A program made the position numbers and the translations under genes. This document shows, in pieces, positions 42,316 to 53,800 of a stretch of 64,000 bases of DNA; positions within the stretch are counted from its first letter, which is position 1, and each line of letters opens with the position of its first letter. The notes below the pieces were generated by a model. The model saw nothing but the letters and a program-made list of their open reading frames with translations. It made no database searches and was not told where the DNA came from. Origin of the DNA: Ilyonectria destructans (lineage: Eukaryota; Ascomycota; Sordariomycetes; Hypocreales; Nectriaceae); NCBI GenBank assembly GCA_020740775.1, contig JAHEWK010000012.1:2108001-2172000 (forward strand), in the 5' to 3' direction.

Positions 42316-45275
42316 TACGGAGCCCGCTCGACCCACTCCTTGAATCTGTCCTTGATCTAAGCCGGTACCAGGAACGACGAGGCGATATGGCAAACGAGAT
42401 AAAAAATAGATATTCAAACTCATAAAACGAGAGCTAATTTGATAGAAGAGCAAGCCGGGCGCAGACCTCTTATATCTGTAACGGCCGTGTCCATTGTTGA
42501 AATCACTGTTCTGACTACTGTTTCAAATTCTGTACAGTCACATACTTGCACGAGTGTGACGAGGGACTTGGTCTATTGATCGTGAACCTAATTACAGTCT
42601 TTTGCCTCTTCTTAACCTCCTCCGCAATATCCCTCTATAATTCCAGCTTCGCAGCTGCTGCTGGAGGCAATTGAGTTCCCTTGGGTTCTTGTAGTTATTA
42701 ATTCTTTAGCTGCAAGTTGACTAATACTATATTATATATCAGCTGTATAATCTATACTGTATAGCTAGAGCTATACAGGCTATTTAAGAATATCTTTTAG
42801 GCTGGAGAAATTATCCTACTTTTGCAGTTCTAAACTATTATCCTAAGATAGTCTATCTTAGCAGTAATCTAGAGTCTTAAAGCTATATTTAGGCCGGCTA
42901 GCTCTTAAATTATATAGCAGCTAAATATAAGTAACTATACTAGATATAGTTTGCTGGGTTAATCGATTTATACTCTTCTAGATTCAACCTATTATATCTT
43001 TAAGTCTGGACTTTTAAGCTGCAATTTGCAGCTTTATAATAAGGGTTGGGTTACTTTAGATTAAGTGGTGTAGATTGAAATAGAAGCTATAAGTACAGCT
43101 ATAATTGGAAGATACTATATCGATCTGGAGGGTAAAACGGAAAGTAGATATCTTCAGTTAGTTAAGTAGTTAGTTGAGTGGTTATTTAAGGTGTATATAA
43201 GAATGAAAAGATAACTGGAATACAAGAGGGCTTGTAGAGCTTTTATATCTATTATAATTTTGCCTTTTTTAAGTTCTAGCTTTTCCAGTATATCTAGCCT
43301 TTTTAAGATATAGCTATTCCTACAGCTTATTAAGATATTAGAAAAGATAACCAGTTAGACTAGAAACCTTAGTCTATTTAAATAACTATTAACCTTTAAA
43401 TAGACTGAGTATATAGTCTATATTATTAATACTATTATTAGTATTTTTCTTTTACTGTTAAGCTTCTAGTCCCCCCTCTGGGTATGTATATACTAGAGCA
43501 CCCTAACCTCTTAGTAACAGCCGTGTCTATTCTAGGGGGTATCGGAAAACCCGTCTCTAACCGGCCCGGTTCATCCCGGCCCAAGCAATCATCATGATCA
43601 TTATGGCCTTAAACACTGTTGCCCTGACCAAATTGACCGTAACGGATCCATCATTTAGTAATGTGTCGAATGTAGTACTATGACTGCCGGTTGTGACCGC
43701 CGGTTGTGACCGCCGGGTTCCGACACAGGCTGTGACAACATCCAGGAACCAGGATCTAGTAAATAAGGCTATTAACTTCTCTCCATCTAATAATCGTCCA
43801 AGGGTCAGTCTTATAGATTAATAGAATGATGACAACGTGGCCTGTTGCAATGGACTTGATGTCTGTTGGGGTCATTGGCTTTAGAGGCATCCAAGAAATC
43901 TCCATTGTGGGTCATTCTGACTGGAAGAGGTAGTTATCTGAAGTCTTGAAACCCTGGTCCCTTGGAAGCTTTCCCGTACAGCTGGAGCTTATCCCTCAAT
44001 TTGATATATGGGTTAGCTTACTGCAAGGCTACTTTAATAAAAACTGCACCCCGGATGTTTGCGTTGCATTCTACCTTAGCTGCTATGTCGGTCAGGGCTA
44101 ATCACTCGGTCCTGGAAATGGGTCCCTAACGCCAGGGCTAATGCAACTGGATGACGCTTTAGAGCCGTTTAAGTTAGTGCGCTCCATTCACCGAACTTTG
44201 GTTAATGATCCACTGTCATCCAGCTGCATTAGCTTTATCATTAGGTCAGTGATACTTGGTGGAAGAAATATCTCCTTAATGGGGGACTCCAAGCAATATC
44301 TAGCTGAGATACAGAATAGCTGCTATCCAGAATGATTTAACTGCTGGTGCGAAGCTTCCAGTACGTAATAGCTAGATTAGAGCATTCATTATTACGATGA
44401 CCAGCTTTGCCACTCCGTAGGCTACCTCGTTCTATCCAATCCACAACCCCTTTTAGTGTGAAATGGAAGATGCCTTTTCTCAGAATAGAGTGGACCTAAT
44501 TAGAAAGAATGCTTGACTGTCAGGGATTGCATGAACGTGCGAACGCCAATCAGTACAACTAATGGCGTAGGCCAGCTGCACTTGACTAAACTTCGGGAGG
44601 GTTCGGGAACGAGAATCGAGAGGAGTTGATCCCTTATCTCTGTACAGAGAAATTAACAGACGAATCGGGTCGTGGTGCGATCACTACCACACGCGGCGGT
44701 GTAGCATTTTTTAAACCCTATCTCCGGGTGACCCGCTCAACAATCGCCGTGCCACTTTTCGCTAACAGTGTCAAGGACCTGGTCGATGGTTCGGTTGCCA
44801 AGATAGAAGTGGACACGCGGCTATACGAGTATACAGCCCGGTAGGTAGCCAACAAGCCAAGTTTGTTGCACAGATTGGAACGCACCTCTGGTCTCGATAA
44901 CCACTAAACGAGTCATGGGCTATTAACCCCGTAAGTAAGAATTGGGGGTTACGCAGGAGAGATAGGATACGGCGTCGGAATCTCCTTCTTCAGACTAAAA
45001 TCAATACATTTGTAATGCTATCAGTATCACTGGGTTTCAAGTTCAGTGATAACGAATTGATAGGGATGCACATCTTGATGTCATTACATAATTGGGTCAA
45101 GAAGCTATACTCAGAGTGTCTTGAGAGGCATCGACTTCAAAGATAAGGTGTGAAAGATATCTTGATCCGACCTGGGTACGGATAATATATAAGAATCGAA
45201 AGAACCGTTGTAACGTATATCATGTCAGTCACCTTCCGGTATTACCAGGAGTAAATCAAGGCCAATACGCTTGCC
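42316..45275. other. Gene-free region with an A/T-rich RIP-like island
   Basis: No gene is supported in these 3 kb. About 42590-43490 is TA-rich with the look of a RIP-mutated repeat, set between DNA of normal composition. No recognisable transposon protein remains. Near-identical words GTAACGGCCGTGTCCATT (~42479) and GTAACAGCCGTGTCTATT (~43515) flank the island and differ only by transitions, so they may be remnants of its terminal repeats. A GCCGGTTGTGACC tandem lies at ~43687-43720. The promoter of the asparaginase gene lies at the right end. Confidence 0.5.
44138..44232. repeat. 18-bp inverted repeat with 59-bp spacer
   Basis: CTAATGCAACTGGATGAC (44138-44155) and GTCATCCAGCTGCATTAG (44215-44232) are reverse complements with one mismatch. 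The surrounding DNA is non-coding. It could be a small foldback element or the end of a MITE; no flanking duplication was identified. Confidence 0.75.
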
Positions 45276-46707
45276 ATGCTTCGTTCACTTATTACGATGG
45301 CACTTGTTGCCTCGGCGGCCATTGCCTCGCCGCTGCAAATCCACAGCCGCAAAGATCCCAACACTGGCTTAACTTGGATCTACAAGAATTCAAGCCTGCC
45401 GAAAGTCATGCAAGTAGAATGGCCAGAAATTCACCTTGGAGCTATCTAATCTCTATTATAGGCTGTATAACACTGGCGATGGGACCATCTTGTCGGGTTC
45501 AACAAACGGGCGCTTGGACAACATTAACTATGGAGGAGGTATTGGCGGTTTGACTCCGGAAACCCTCATTGGCAATGTTAGCGAGGTTCTCGACATTGCC
45601 CAGTTTGCGGTTCGCAACATTGGCGGGGGCGGCAGTGCCAATGCCGACTCGGACAGGTTCCTAAACATCTCGATGGATGCACACACTCGACTGTGCTCCC
45701 GCCACTCTGACATTGTCGGCGCTGTCATGATCCACGGCACCAACACGCTGGCTGAGACTGTACGTTTTCTGTTAACGTTCTAATCTCTGAGATTCTCATC
45801 TAAATTATACCCAGGCTTTCGGTGTTGATCTCACCTTGAACTGCTCCAAGCCCTTTATTGCCACAGGCTCCATGCGACCCAACTCCGCCTTATCAGGTGA
45901 CGGACCTCTCAATTTCTATGACGCTGTCAGAACTGCGATTCACCCCGAGGCGCGTGATCGTGGAGCTATGATTGCGTTCAACGATCACCTGGTGTCTGTT
46001 TTCTATGGAACCAAGACCAACGGTAACACAGCCACGACCTTCTTGGCAATGGATCAAGGCTACATTGGCCAGTTTCTGGCCGGACAGCCGTACTTCTTTT
46101 ACGGCCCATCTCTGCCCAAGGCTCGACATTATTTCAACCCGTTCAAACTCCATTATCCCCTTCCCAAGGTAGTGGTTCTTTACGGCCATCGTAAGTGAAA
46201 AACAACTCGGAAGTTCAGAGCTTTATACTGACCTCTCTACAGAGGGGTTCGACGCTAACCTGTTGTACTCTGCTGTTGCGGATGGAGCCAAGTAAGTTGC
46301 ATTTTTAACGCTTCATTGGACGCGCTGACAGGCTTAGGGGAATCGTCATAATGGGCGTCGGTCCTGGCGGCCTTAGCACCGCCGCTACCGAAGCCGCTAA
46401 TGCACTCTTTAAGAAGGGCATTGTCACTGTCGCATCACTCCGCCCCTTCTTCGGTGCAGTTGTTCCTGGACCTCAAATAAGCAATATGTAAGTCAATAAC
46501 TTTTCGAGTTTTGAAAGATAGTACTGGACTAACAATTCTCACAGTATCAGCTCGGGCTTCTTGCACGGCGAGCAATCCCGCATTCAGCTCCAGCTCGCTC
46601 TTGCATCTGGCTATAGCGTCAGTGGCATCCGGAAATTGTTCGAGGGGGATATCCGTAAAGCGGTGTACAACGATGCCACAGCCTTTTACAACGGCACGGA
46701 CTTGTAA
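45276..46707 (+). CDS. Secreted type-II L-asparaginase-like protein, 6 exons, GC-AG first intron
   Basis: Exons 45276-45409, 45462-45759, 45815-46190, 46243-46291, 46338-46487 and 46545-46707 are in phase and give 389 aa. The signal peptide is residues 1-18 (LITMALVASAAIAS). Asparaginase blocks are VMLYNTGDGTILSGS (T53 equals the nucleophile Thr), AVMIHGTNTLAET, ATGSMRPNSALSGDGPLNFY and a TKTN block with K211. The bacterial/fungal T-D-K triad therefore reads T138-N139-K211: the Asp of GTDT is Asn here. There is also an extra residue in TGDGTI versus the usual TGGTI. The first intron uses GCAAGT as donor; GT alternatives break the frame. The enzyme would act outside the cell or in the secretory pathway. 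Activity on asparagine is uncertain because of the changed residues. Confidence 0.88.
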
Positions 46708-47604
46708 AGTGTTAATACGAGCAACAGTTCAGCATGCTTCTGATATACACAACGACTTGAGGGACAGTTCTCAGTCAAAGAGGATTTCAATGACCATGAA
46801 ATGTATCATTGAGATAAAGTAGCAGCAGGGGGTTCAGTCCTTCACAACTAGCAAATATGTGTAATTATTTCAACTCTAGAAAGGCTTGTAAAGGAGCATT
46901 TAGTTTGAAAGAAACAGTAATTATATAGTAATTGTTAGTGTCTGTCTCTTCTGGTACTGGGTGTGGTACTAAGGGTATGTCTCTATTATTTACAGATACT
47001 GTATGGCTTTAATCTATCTGATGATATCGAGTAAAGCTAAAAAAGAAAATTACTGTTATTACCTCTATATTATTAAAGTAGTTAGGGTGAACTAAGAGTA
47101 CTACACTAGCCCTATAATATCAAGAGATAGTAAGTAGATAAGCAAGAAAGGTCAGATACTTCAAAGCTGTAGGTCAAGAACCAGTATGTTCAGACACGGG
47201 CTGAACATACACGCCTGAAAGGCCAGACTAGATTGAGCCAGTACTGAGTAGTCACCTTCATAGGCTTTCGTATAATTGGGGAGTACTATTCGCCTCAGAA
47301 ACGTGGGAAGCTATTGTAAATTTATATGCTGCTGCACAAGCCGTTCCAGCATATAAAGCTTAAATATTCCATTTGACCCTTAATATAACAGTTGGTCCCC
47401 ATTTAAATTAATCCGGAGACCTCTGTGGTAATCTTCCCTCCAGACATAGTATGTCCTGAAAATTTACATATTGCGGATTGATTTCTCGCCAAGGCCTTGC
47501 CATTGTTCACACCGCCTGTGGGAATTGCGTTGTTTAAACGAAAGAATACAAGTAGGAAAGCCGTAAGTTAGAAAACAAGGCAAACTGCCGCGTAATATTT
47601 CCAA
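46708..47604. other. Intergenic region with dispersed repeat
   Basis: It contains the repeat relative (near 47000-47060) of the sequence at 19110-19150. An A/T-rich stretch and the self-complementary words GTTCAGACACGGGCTGAACA near 47188-47207 also occur. No gene was recognised. Confidence 0.45.
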
Positions 47605-47880
47605 ATGGCTACGGATTGTGGCTTCATTATATATCGCCTTGGCTGTCGTGTATGGCATGAGGCGGGAGACCTTTGGGCAGACACTCATCCAAAATCAAAT
47701 TATCCAACGCAAGTTGGCTGAACTGGCACACTGGGTCGAGGTTCATTGGGCTTGGCTGGAGCAAATGGCATATCACATCAATAGTTCACCATTGGGCTGG
47801 CAATGTTCAGATATAGTGAGTCGCATAGCGCTGCTGAAGGGACAGATGTTAGAACGAGCTGCTTCCTTCTTGACAGAAGA
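47605..47880 (+). pseudogene. Acyl-CoA dehydrogenase fragment
   Basis: The + strand reads LYIALAVVYGMRRETFGQTL, then IQNQIIQRKLAELAHWVEVH, then WLEQMAYHINSSPLGWQ, then SRIALLKGQMLE. This is the helical C-terminal domain of an acyl-CoA-dehydrogenase-like protein (R..FGQ.L...Q..R.KLAE...). The FAD-binding N-terminal and the terminal residues are missing, and there are no splice sites that would extend it. It is a short relic of a former gene. Confidence 0.7.
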
Positions 47881-48381
47881 ACCAAGACTAGTTGCAGTTA
47901 ATGGCGGGACTGTTGACCCATCCATTGTAATTTGTTGCGCGTTCCACTTCACGACATATAGAGCTTGCCATTCTTACTTCTATTTAACGGACGAAGGAGA
48001 TCTGCTGATAGGTTATTGCTCGCTGATCTGGTGCTAAGTTAATACCAGCTAGGTTGTGGTATAGAGGTATGCGGGTTTAAGGTAGTGTGTCAAGGGACGC
48101 AAGCCTATCCTAGACTTAGGTCTCATAATATAATGATTTTAGTAGCGCTCGGCGAGTGCAATCTCTACAATCACCAAGTGAACGCTTTACAGTACAGCCA
48201 GAACTACCTTGCGACTCTTGTGCATCACCCTGGCGAGACTAACCCTTACAAGCGCACGGTTTATCAACTAGTTATTCCCTTTACCAGCCTTGATACAATG
48301 GTAATAAACTTAGTATAAGCAAGCCTAGTAGTTTTATTTTACTCTTCTAAACTTTCTCCTTCTCTCTTACTCATTATTAGC
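47881..48381. other. 3' flank of the MHYT gene
   Basis: Short open frames only; no similarity was seen. The stretch next to 48381 should be the 3' untranslated region of the MHYT gene. Confidence 0.45.
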
Positions 48382-51285
48382 TCAGTGATGTCTCTTAACA
48401 CTCTCCGCAAACAAGATATCAACAAAGGTCGGAATGTTGCTAATGTCGCCGCTGTGTATCTCAACATTGTTAGAAACCTGTGCCCCGACATGCACATTCG
48501 TAGCCACATGGCCCATCGGCTGCAGCTCTATACCCGAAATTGACGTCCTCTTCAGTGTCCCGTCGGTCCCCTCCGCAACAGCGGTGTCTTCACTCTCTAT
48601 AGTTCCTCGGTATCGGTACTCTCCGCTGTCCAGCTCCCCCTTTTCAATGTTCACGGTCACTTCCTGGAACACTAAGATGCCTCCATACGACGGTGGTGAC
48701 ACTTGCGAGTCGCTGGACGATGGATACATCCCTGACTCGTCAACCGTATCCACTGATTGAGTTCGCATGCCGCTCTCAGGGGGGCACAGATTGATGGTTG
48801 AGCTCGATCGCGTTGAATCTGATGAGATCCGGCGCCTAGGCCCGGTCGTCATCGATTTGCCGTTCATCCGAGTCGCCTCCACCGTCTTAGATCGTCGAAA
48901 CGGCCACACCATGGATGCCAGTCGTGAATGGCCTTCTCTAGGATAATCCTCGGGAGGAATGACCGACTTGACAATGGGCCCGAACTCCTGATGCACGCCT
49001 CGTGTAAATACTTGGTGGTACTGCTCCGAAACCTGATGCATCTTCAAGACACCCAGTGACACGAATTCGAAGTCGGGGCTTGACAGCACCGAGTGGATCG
49101 GAACCACCAGCTGCAAAGTTATCATGGCTTTCTCTGCTTGACCTTGATCCTCGTGGCAGGGTAGACGCACGATGGTCGATGAGAGCACAGCATCTTCAAA
49201 TAAAGGGTCCCCGATCGACTTCCGTAGAGCCCTCATAGTTTCCCCCAGTTGTCTCGCAAATGCCTCCGCTCGCAGTGATGCCGGCGCCACGTCGGCGTCA
49301 AACAGCTTGGGAATAACGCTCGAGACTGGCATGCCTTCGAACTGCCGGAGGAAGTCTATGTGCCAGCGTTCGATGGTTTCCAACGTTAGGCCCACGGAGG
49401 GAAGTAGATTTCGAGCCCCCTTGCGCACCAGCACCTCGAATCCACGAGCATTATCGACTCGGGCCCGAACAGCAAAGAAGCCCAGATGCACCCCAGATGA
49501 CAGTCGGGTCTCCTGGTTTGCGAACGTCGCCATACCTCGTAGTGTCGACTCGAAATCGGGTGACCGGATTTGCATGCTCGTTCGGATCGAGTCACTAACT
49601 TGGTGCAGCTCAGCGAACCGGTAACCGGCTGATGTTAATCTGTCCGCGTCACGATCTGTCTCAACTCGACGGACCAAAAACATTAGCGAGCCACGTCCAT
49701 ATCCCTGTTGCCAAGCTGGGAAGCCCTTCTCGGACATGTCGATCCCGCCCTGGTCTTCTTCTGATCCGTTCTCGTTCTCGTTCTCGGGCTCGCGAGGGTT
49801 CCGGGACGATTTCCGCATCCGCGCATGTGGTTGCTTGTAAAAGGCGCCAGTCGGCAGAATTTCGTCCCAGAGGAATCCCACCGAAGTGATGTGTTCATTC
49901 AGCCGCTCAGCGAGTGTCATAGAAGCAAGACAGAAAAGCTCGCGGAAGATGATGTCGTAATTTTCAATAATTTCGCCGTGTTCGTTGCTCAATTGGATCC
50001 CAGCTCCCGCATCCTTATCGCGACCAGAGTGCGGTAACTGAAGCAAATGGTGTTTCATGCCGGCCAGAAGGCTTGAAATCCCATTCCAATTTCTTGAAGC
50101 CTGGAACATCCAATGAAAAAGGGGGTGATCGTTGCTGAATCCTTCTTTGGCATTCTACAACAGTTAGAGTTAGGCCAAATATAGTGCTGCTGGTGGAAAT
50201 CACTTCTTACCTTTTCCAAGAACGAGTCTGTAACAGCAGCACTGGGAACAAAGCCATCGGGGTCAACTAGGATTCTCCCATGCTTGTCAAAGACGGCGGC
50301 CCCCAGGGTAATCTGCTGCGCACGAAGTGCAGACTTCCTCATGTTCCGTGTCCGGAAAACGGCGGAGCCAGCGAGAATGAAACAAGCACCAAGCGACTAA
50401 GAAGATCAGCCACCATGTTCAGGGTTATCAATGTCAAGACACAAATGTGTAGGTACTGACCAGGCAGATAACGACAATAACTGTCGCACTCCTCGACGGC
50501 TCGTTAGTCTCAGCTTTAATGTTGACGAGTTGATACCGCGTCCCGACAGCGGCACACCAATGCATCCCAGATACAGCGCCGGCTAGGATAAAAGCTGAGG
50601 CGGTCCGCTTCCACCACGAGTTAGCCCACATAGCTCGGAACATAAAGAACATGGAGAGAGCAATAATGCTAGCGACTACAGCGATAATGGCGGCGCCGAC
50701 GACAAAAGCTGGATTGTAAATGCACGCATAATTCTCAATGGATCTATTTCCAAGGTAATGCATTCCGCAGACAGCAGCGCCACAGAGAACACCACCGATA
50801 AGGATTCTCCACCAGGAGACCGCATCGTTCGTGCCGACGGCAACAAAGGCAGCCAGGAGTACGAGGATAGGAACGAAGAACGAGATGGCAGTGAAACCGC
50901 TCGAGTACGCCACTTGCAACTCGGGCTCTCCATTTGCCAGGTCAATGGCTCGGTTACCGATAAAGTGCTAGGGGATGGTGAGCGTACGCCCGGATGCGCT
51001 CAATTCGGGCTACTCACCATGCACCAAATGGATATGCCACCCATGGTTATAGCCGAACTCACCAGGAGCAGACTGCCCCCGTTAGCACCACGTCGCCGCG
51101 AGGTATTCGAGGATAGCGACATACTGGTTGAAGAAACCCCTGAAGTCCGTCCGGCGGTTGATTAACTCAAGCGTTGATGCAGCCCCGACAAGACTGACTA
51201 CGTAGCTAAGAGCGACGAAGCCGGCATTGTAAGTCTGGGGGACAACGTGGCCCTGGTATTGGCGTAGGAGATGCTCGGTTGACAT
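48382..51285 (-). CDS. MHYT-domain membrane sensor protein, 5 exons
   Basis: Exons 51285-51125, 51072-51018, 50967-50461, 50396-50211 and 50154-48382 are in phase and give 893 aa. The N-terminal ~255 residues form seven membrane helices with three MH motifs characteristic of the MHYT sensor domain: WCMHFIGN, CGMHYLGN and SGMHWCAAVG. The Met/His pairs are proposed in the family to bind copper and sense O2, CO or NO. A PAS-like stretch (ITLGAAVFDKHGRILVDPDG) follows, then a long cytosolic region (~570 aa) with a Ser-rich C-terminal part. I chose the ATG at 51285 (MSTEHLLRQYQ) because it starts just before the first helix; an upstream in-frame Met adds an unlikely basic leader. Its signalling output in fungi is unknown. 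Confidence 0.9.
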
Positions 51286-52107
51286 GGTGACGGAAATCCT
51301 TGGGACCACCAGCTCGGAAAGTTGCCGTCGTCTGTTCAAGTGAAGAACGACATGTGCTTCGCCTGGAGGTGCCCTGATCGGGACAGAGACGGTTCTTAAT
51401 ACTACAGCTCGGTTCTGGTGGAGCTTCGAAAGACAGCCCACTGTTCTCCTACCATGGATCCCAGCAGGACACATGGACCGGGATCAGGCTTCTGCCCTAC
51501 CTCACGCTTTACCCCTGACGCTGTGTAGACATTGGAGAGTCTAGTTTACGAGGTACTTCCTGGGCCAAGCCTTCGAGCAACTCATCGTAGTTGAGACGTG
51601 CTTCTCCGATTGGCCAATGGAGGGGTAGCGGGCGGTGGTGGCTTGGGGCTTGAATGAACGATGGCGTCAGTGCTAAGGTGTGGAACAGGCGCCTTAATGC
51701 CCACGTTCAGCTGTCAGAATGTCTTGGTGTGGCACTTGGAGGTCCATACCAGCTGAATGTTGGGGTGCCGACCTAGCACTAGAAGACTAGCACTAGAAGA
51801 AAGATATTGCCGACTTGGGCAAGAAAACATCTCTGGAGAGTCTGCTTCCGAGCTTTCCTTGAGATCGCCATGGATTCTGGCTTTATCAATGTGGAGGGCA
51901 GACTGGTTGCCAGTTGTACTTGGTGTCGGTTCTCTCTCACTGAGTCGCATTTTAAACAGGGAATTAGGTACCAGGTTTGACACGTCGCACCGACAGCATA
52001 TCTTGGCCTTGCTGCCTGTATTCCAGACGGCGCATGTCTCGGACGTCAATGGATGGAGCGCACCAAAACACGTGGTTGATGGGGGTCTGGACCATGGTCG
52101 ACGAGCC
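51286..52107. other. Intergenic region between MHYT gene and transposon
   Basis: It carries the MHYT promoter. A GACTAGCACTAGAA duplication lies near 51773-51798. No gene was recognised at the transposon target site. Confidence 0.5.
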
Positions 52108-52434
52108 CGGACTTACGGTCGCACATTACCACATGGGTGACATAACCCTTTTGGGAAGCCTCAACCATGTGGAAATACTTAGTAATTTTGTGGACCCTTG
52201 CAAGACTACAGTATCGCACACTATCCGGAAGGTATCTCTTCATTTAGATGGCATGTCCACCAGGAAATATGTCGTGATAATTCCTGGTGACGCGTCACAA
52301 TTCTTCCACTCGCACATCCACACCAGCATCAATACCCAGCCCATCGCCACCCCATAGCTGTTATGGGCTATCCCCATCGATTCCCTAAGTAAGCTCGGGT
52401 CTATCCATCATGAGATTGTGCGACTGACCTTGTC

Positions 52435-53697
52435 TTGTACGTAGATATGCCCGATCACGTCCTATCGCAGACATGTCCCGATGTTCCGAAGACCGTGGCC
52501 CCTAAATCGTACCAACGGAGCCACGATTTCATCCGCGATAGCTACCCAGGGTCGAATCTGTGTCCATATTGCGGGAGACGTTGGCCCACGAGTATCTCCA
52601 TCCTCGACAGCTCGCCAGTCCCGTTTCGAGACGTTGAGACAGCTTCCACCTCCTCCGCTATACAGTCTATCGACCTAACAGCCTCTGATCGTTCCACGCC
52701 CTCACAGACGATCTTCACCGGCTCTGGAGACGGCCCTGGCCGTATCCTCGCAGCATCGCGGCCCTCCGCCGTGTATCGAGATGCCAAACTTACGCAGAGT
52801 CGGATCGCGAGGGGCATGGGGGCGAGCTCGTTGCAACTCAGTGAGGCTGTGGCTAAACAGAGCCAAAACAAGAGCAGACGGAAGATCTCGATGCGCCTCA
52901 CCGTCTTCCTTGCGAGGCCTGGCCCATGGGAAATACTAGACGAAGACGAGGAGCCCCAGTGGTCTTTGGCTAGAGAGCTGCTGAAGGTCGCTTTGCGCCC
53001 CTTCGTCGACGAGGAACCATCTTTACCTGTCCACTTCTGGTTCGACAGCATCTTCTTCCCTCAGTTCAAGGACAAGCCTGCCCTCTCTTCTGTTCTTCAA
53101 TTCGACAAGAGACTCGTTCAGAACGCCCATATTAAAGAGGGTATCACGGAGCTGAGCGACCTCGACTGGGAGAGACAGACAGTCGCAGAGCTTTTCGGCG
53201 AGGACTGCCCTTTTCGTTTCAGCAAAACAGAGGGCAGATATCTCCTTTTCCTTGTCTTCTATGAGCCATTGCCTCCTCGACCACAATTCCCGGCCCCTCG
53301 TCATATCAAGGCACCGAGGTCAGCCGTAAAGCCGTTCAAAAAGGAGAAAGGAATCAAGAAAGAGCTAGTCAAGGCCGAAGTGAAGGTACAACCAGCCTTG
53401 TTAATCGGGAGCGAGTTCAACTCGCCCTCCTTGAGCCCCTCTCTGAGCCCAGTTCTACCCCCTTCGAGAGCTAGCGCAGAAGACCAGATCGAGGTTATTA
53501 CTAGCGACGTGGACGAGACCCGCGCGGGTCAGAAACGAGCTCGAGACTCTATAAGCTCAGCACTCTCGGTAGAGGCAGAGGATACGGAGCTCTCGGCTGG
53601 CCCTGCCTTCACTGCCCATGGTCCCGCTGCTGGAACCCGAGGAGTTAATACGAGGAGGCCAAGTAGTCGGCATCCTCATAAACAGACGAGGAAATAG
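52435..53697 (+). CDS. Accessory protein of the transposon, unknown function
   Basis: The 420-aa ORF is intact. An in-frame Met 4 codons later (after a possible intron acceptor TACGTAG) is an alternative start. The N-terminal region has a CPYCGRRWP zinc-ribbon-like element (residues ~43-51). The central part (residues ~150-285) is the likely folded domain: KISMRLTVFLARPGPWEI, WSLARELLKVALRPFVDE, GITELSDLDWERQTVAELFG and RYLLFLVFYEP. The tail is rich in Ser, Pro, Lys and Arg, ending with basic residues. It is convergent with the transposase gene, with only 103 bp between stops. Its decayed partner at 10830-12032 shows that it is a regular part of the element. I do not recognise the family; a DNA-binding or regulatory role is possible. 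Confidence 0.8.
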   Translation: MYVDMPDHVLSQTCPDVPKTVAPKSYQRSHDFIRDSYPGSNLCPYCGRRWPTSISILDSSPVPFRDVETASTSSAIQSIDLTASDRSTPSQTIFTGSGDGPGRILAASRPSAVYRDAKLTQSRIARGMGASSLQLSEAVAKQSQNKSRRKISMRLTVFLARPGPWEILDEDEEPQWSLARELLKVALRPFVDEEPSLPVHFWFDSIFFPQFKDKPALSSVLQFDKRLVQNAHIKEGITELSDLDWERQTVAELFGEDCPFRFSKTEGRYLLFLVFYEPLPPRPQFPAPRHIKAPRSAVKPFKKEKGIKKELVKAEVKVQPALLIGSEFNSPSLSPSLSPVLPPSRASAEDQIEVITSDVDETRAGQKRARDSISSALSVEAEDTELSAGPAFTAHGPAAGTRGVNTRRPSSRHPHKQTRK

Positions 53698-53800
53698 TAG
53701 TTACTCTAGCTCAAGGTGACCCAGGTCCCCCATCAGCTCGTCTACACTATTGATAATATCGCCAGGTAGCCCAGTTCCGGAGAGGCTATTGTTAATAGGC

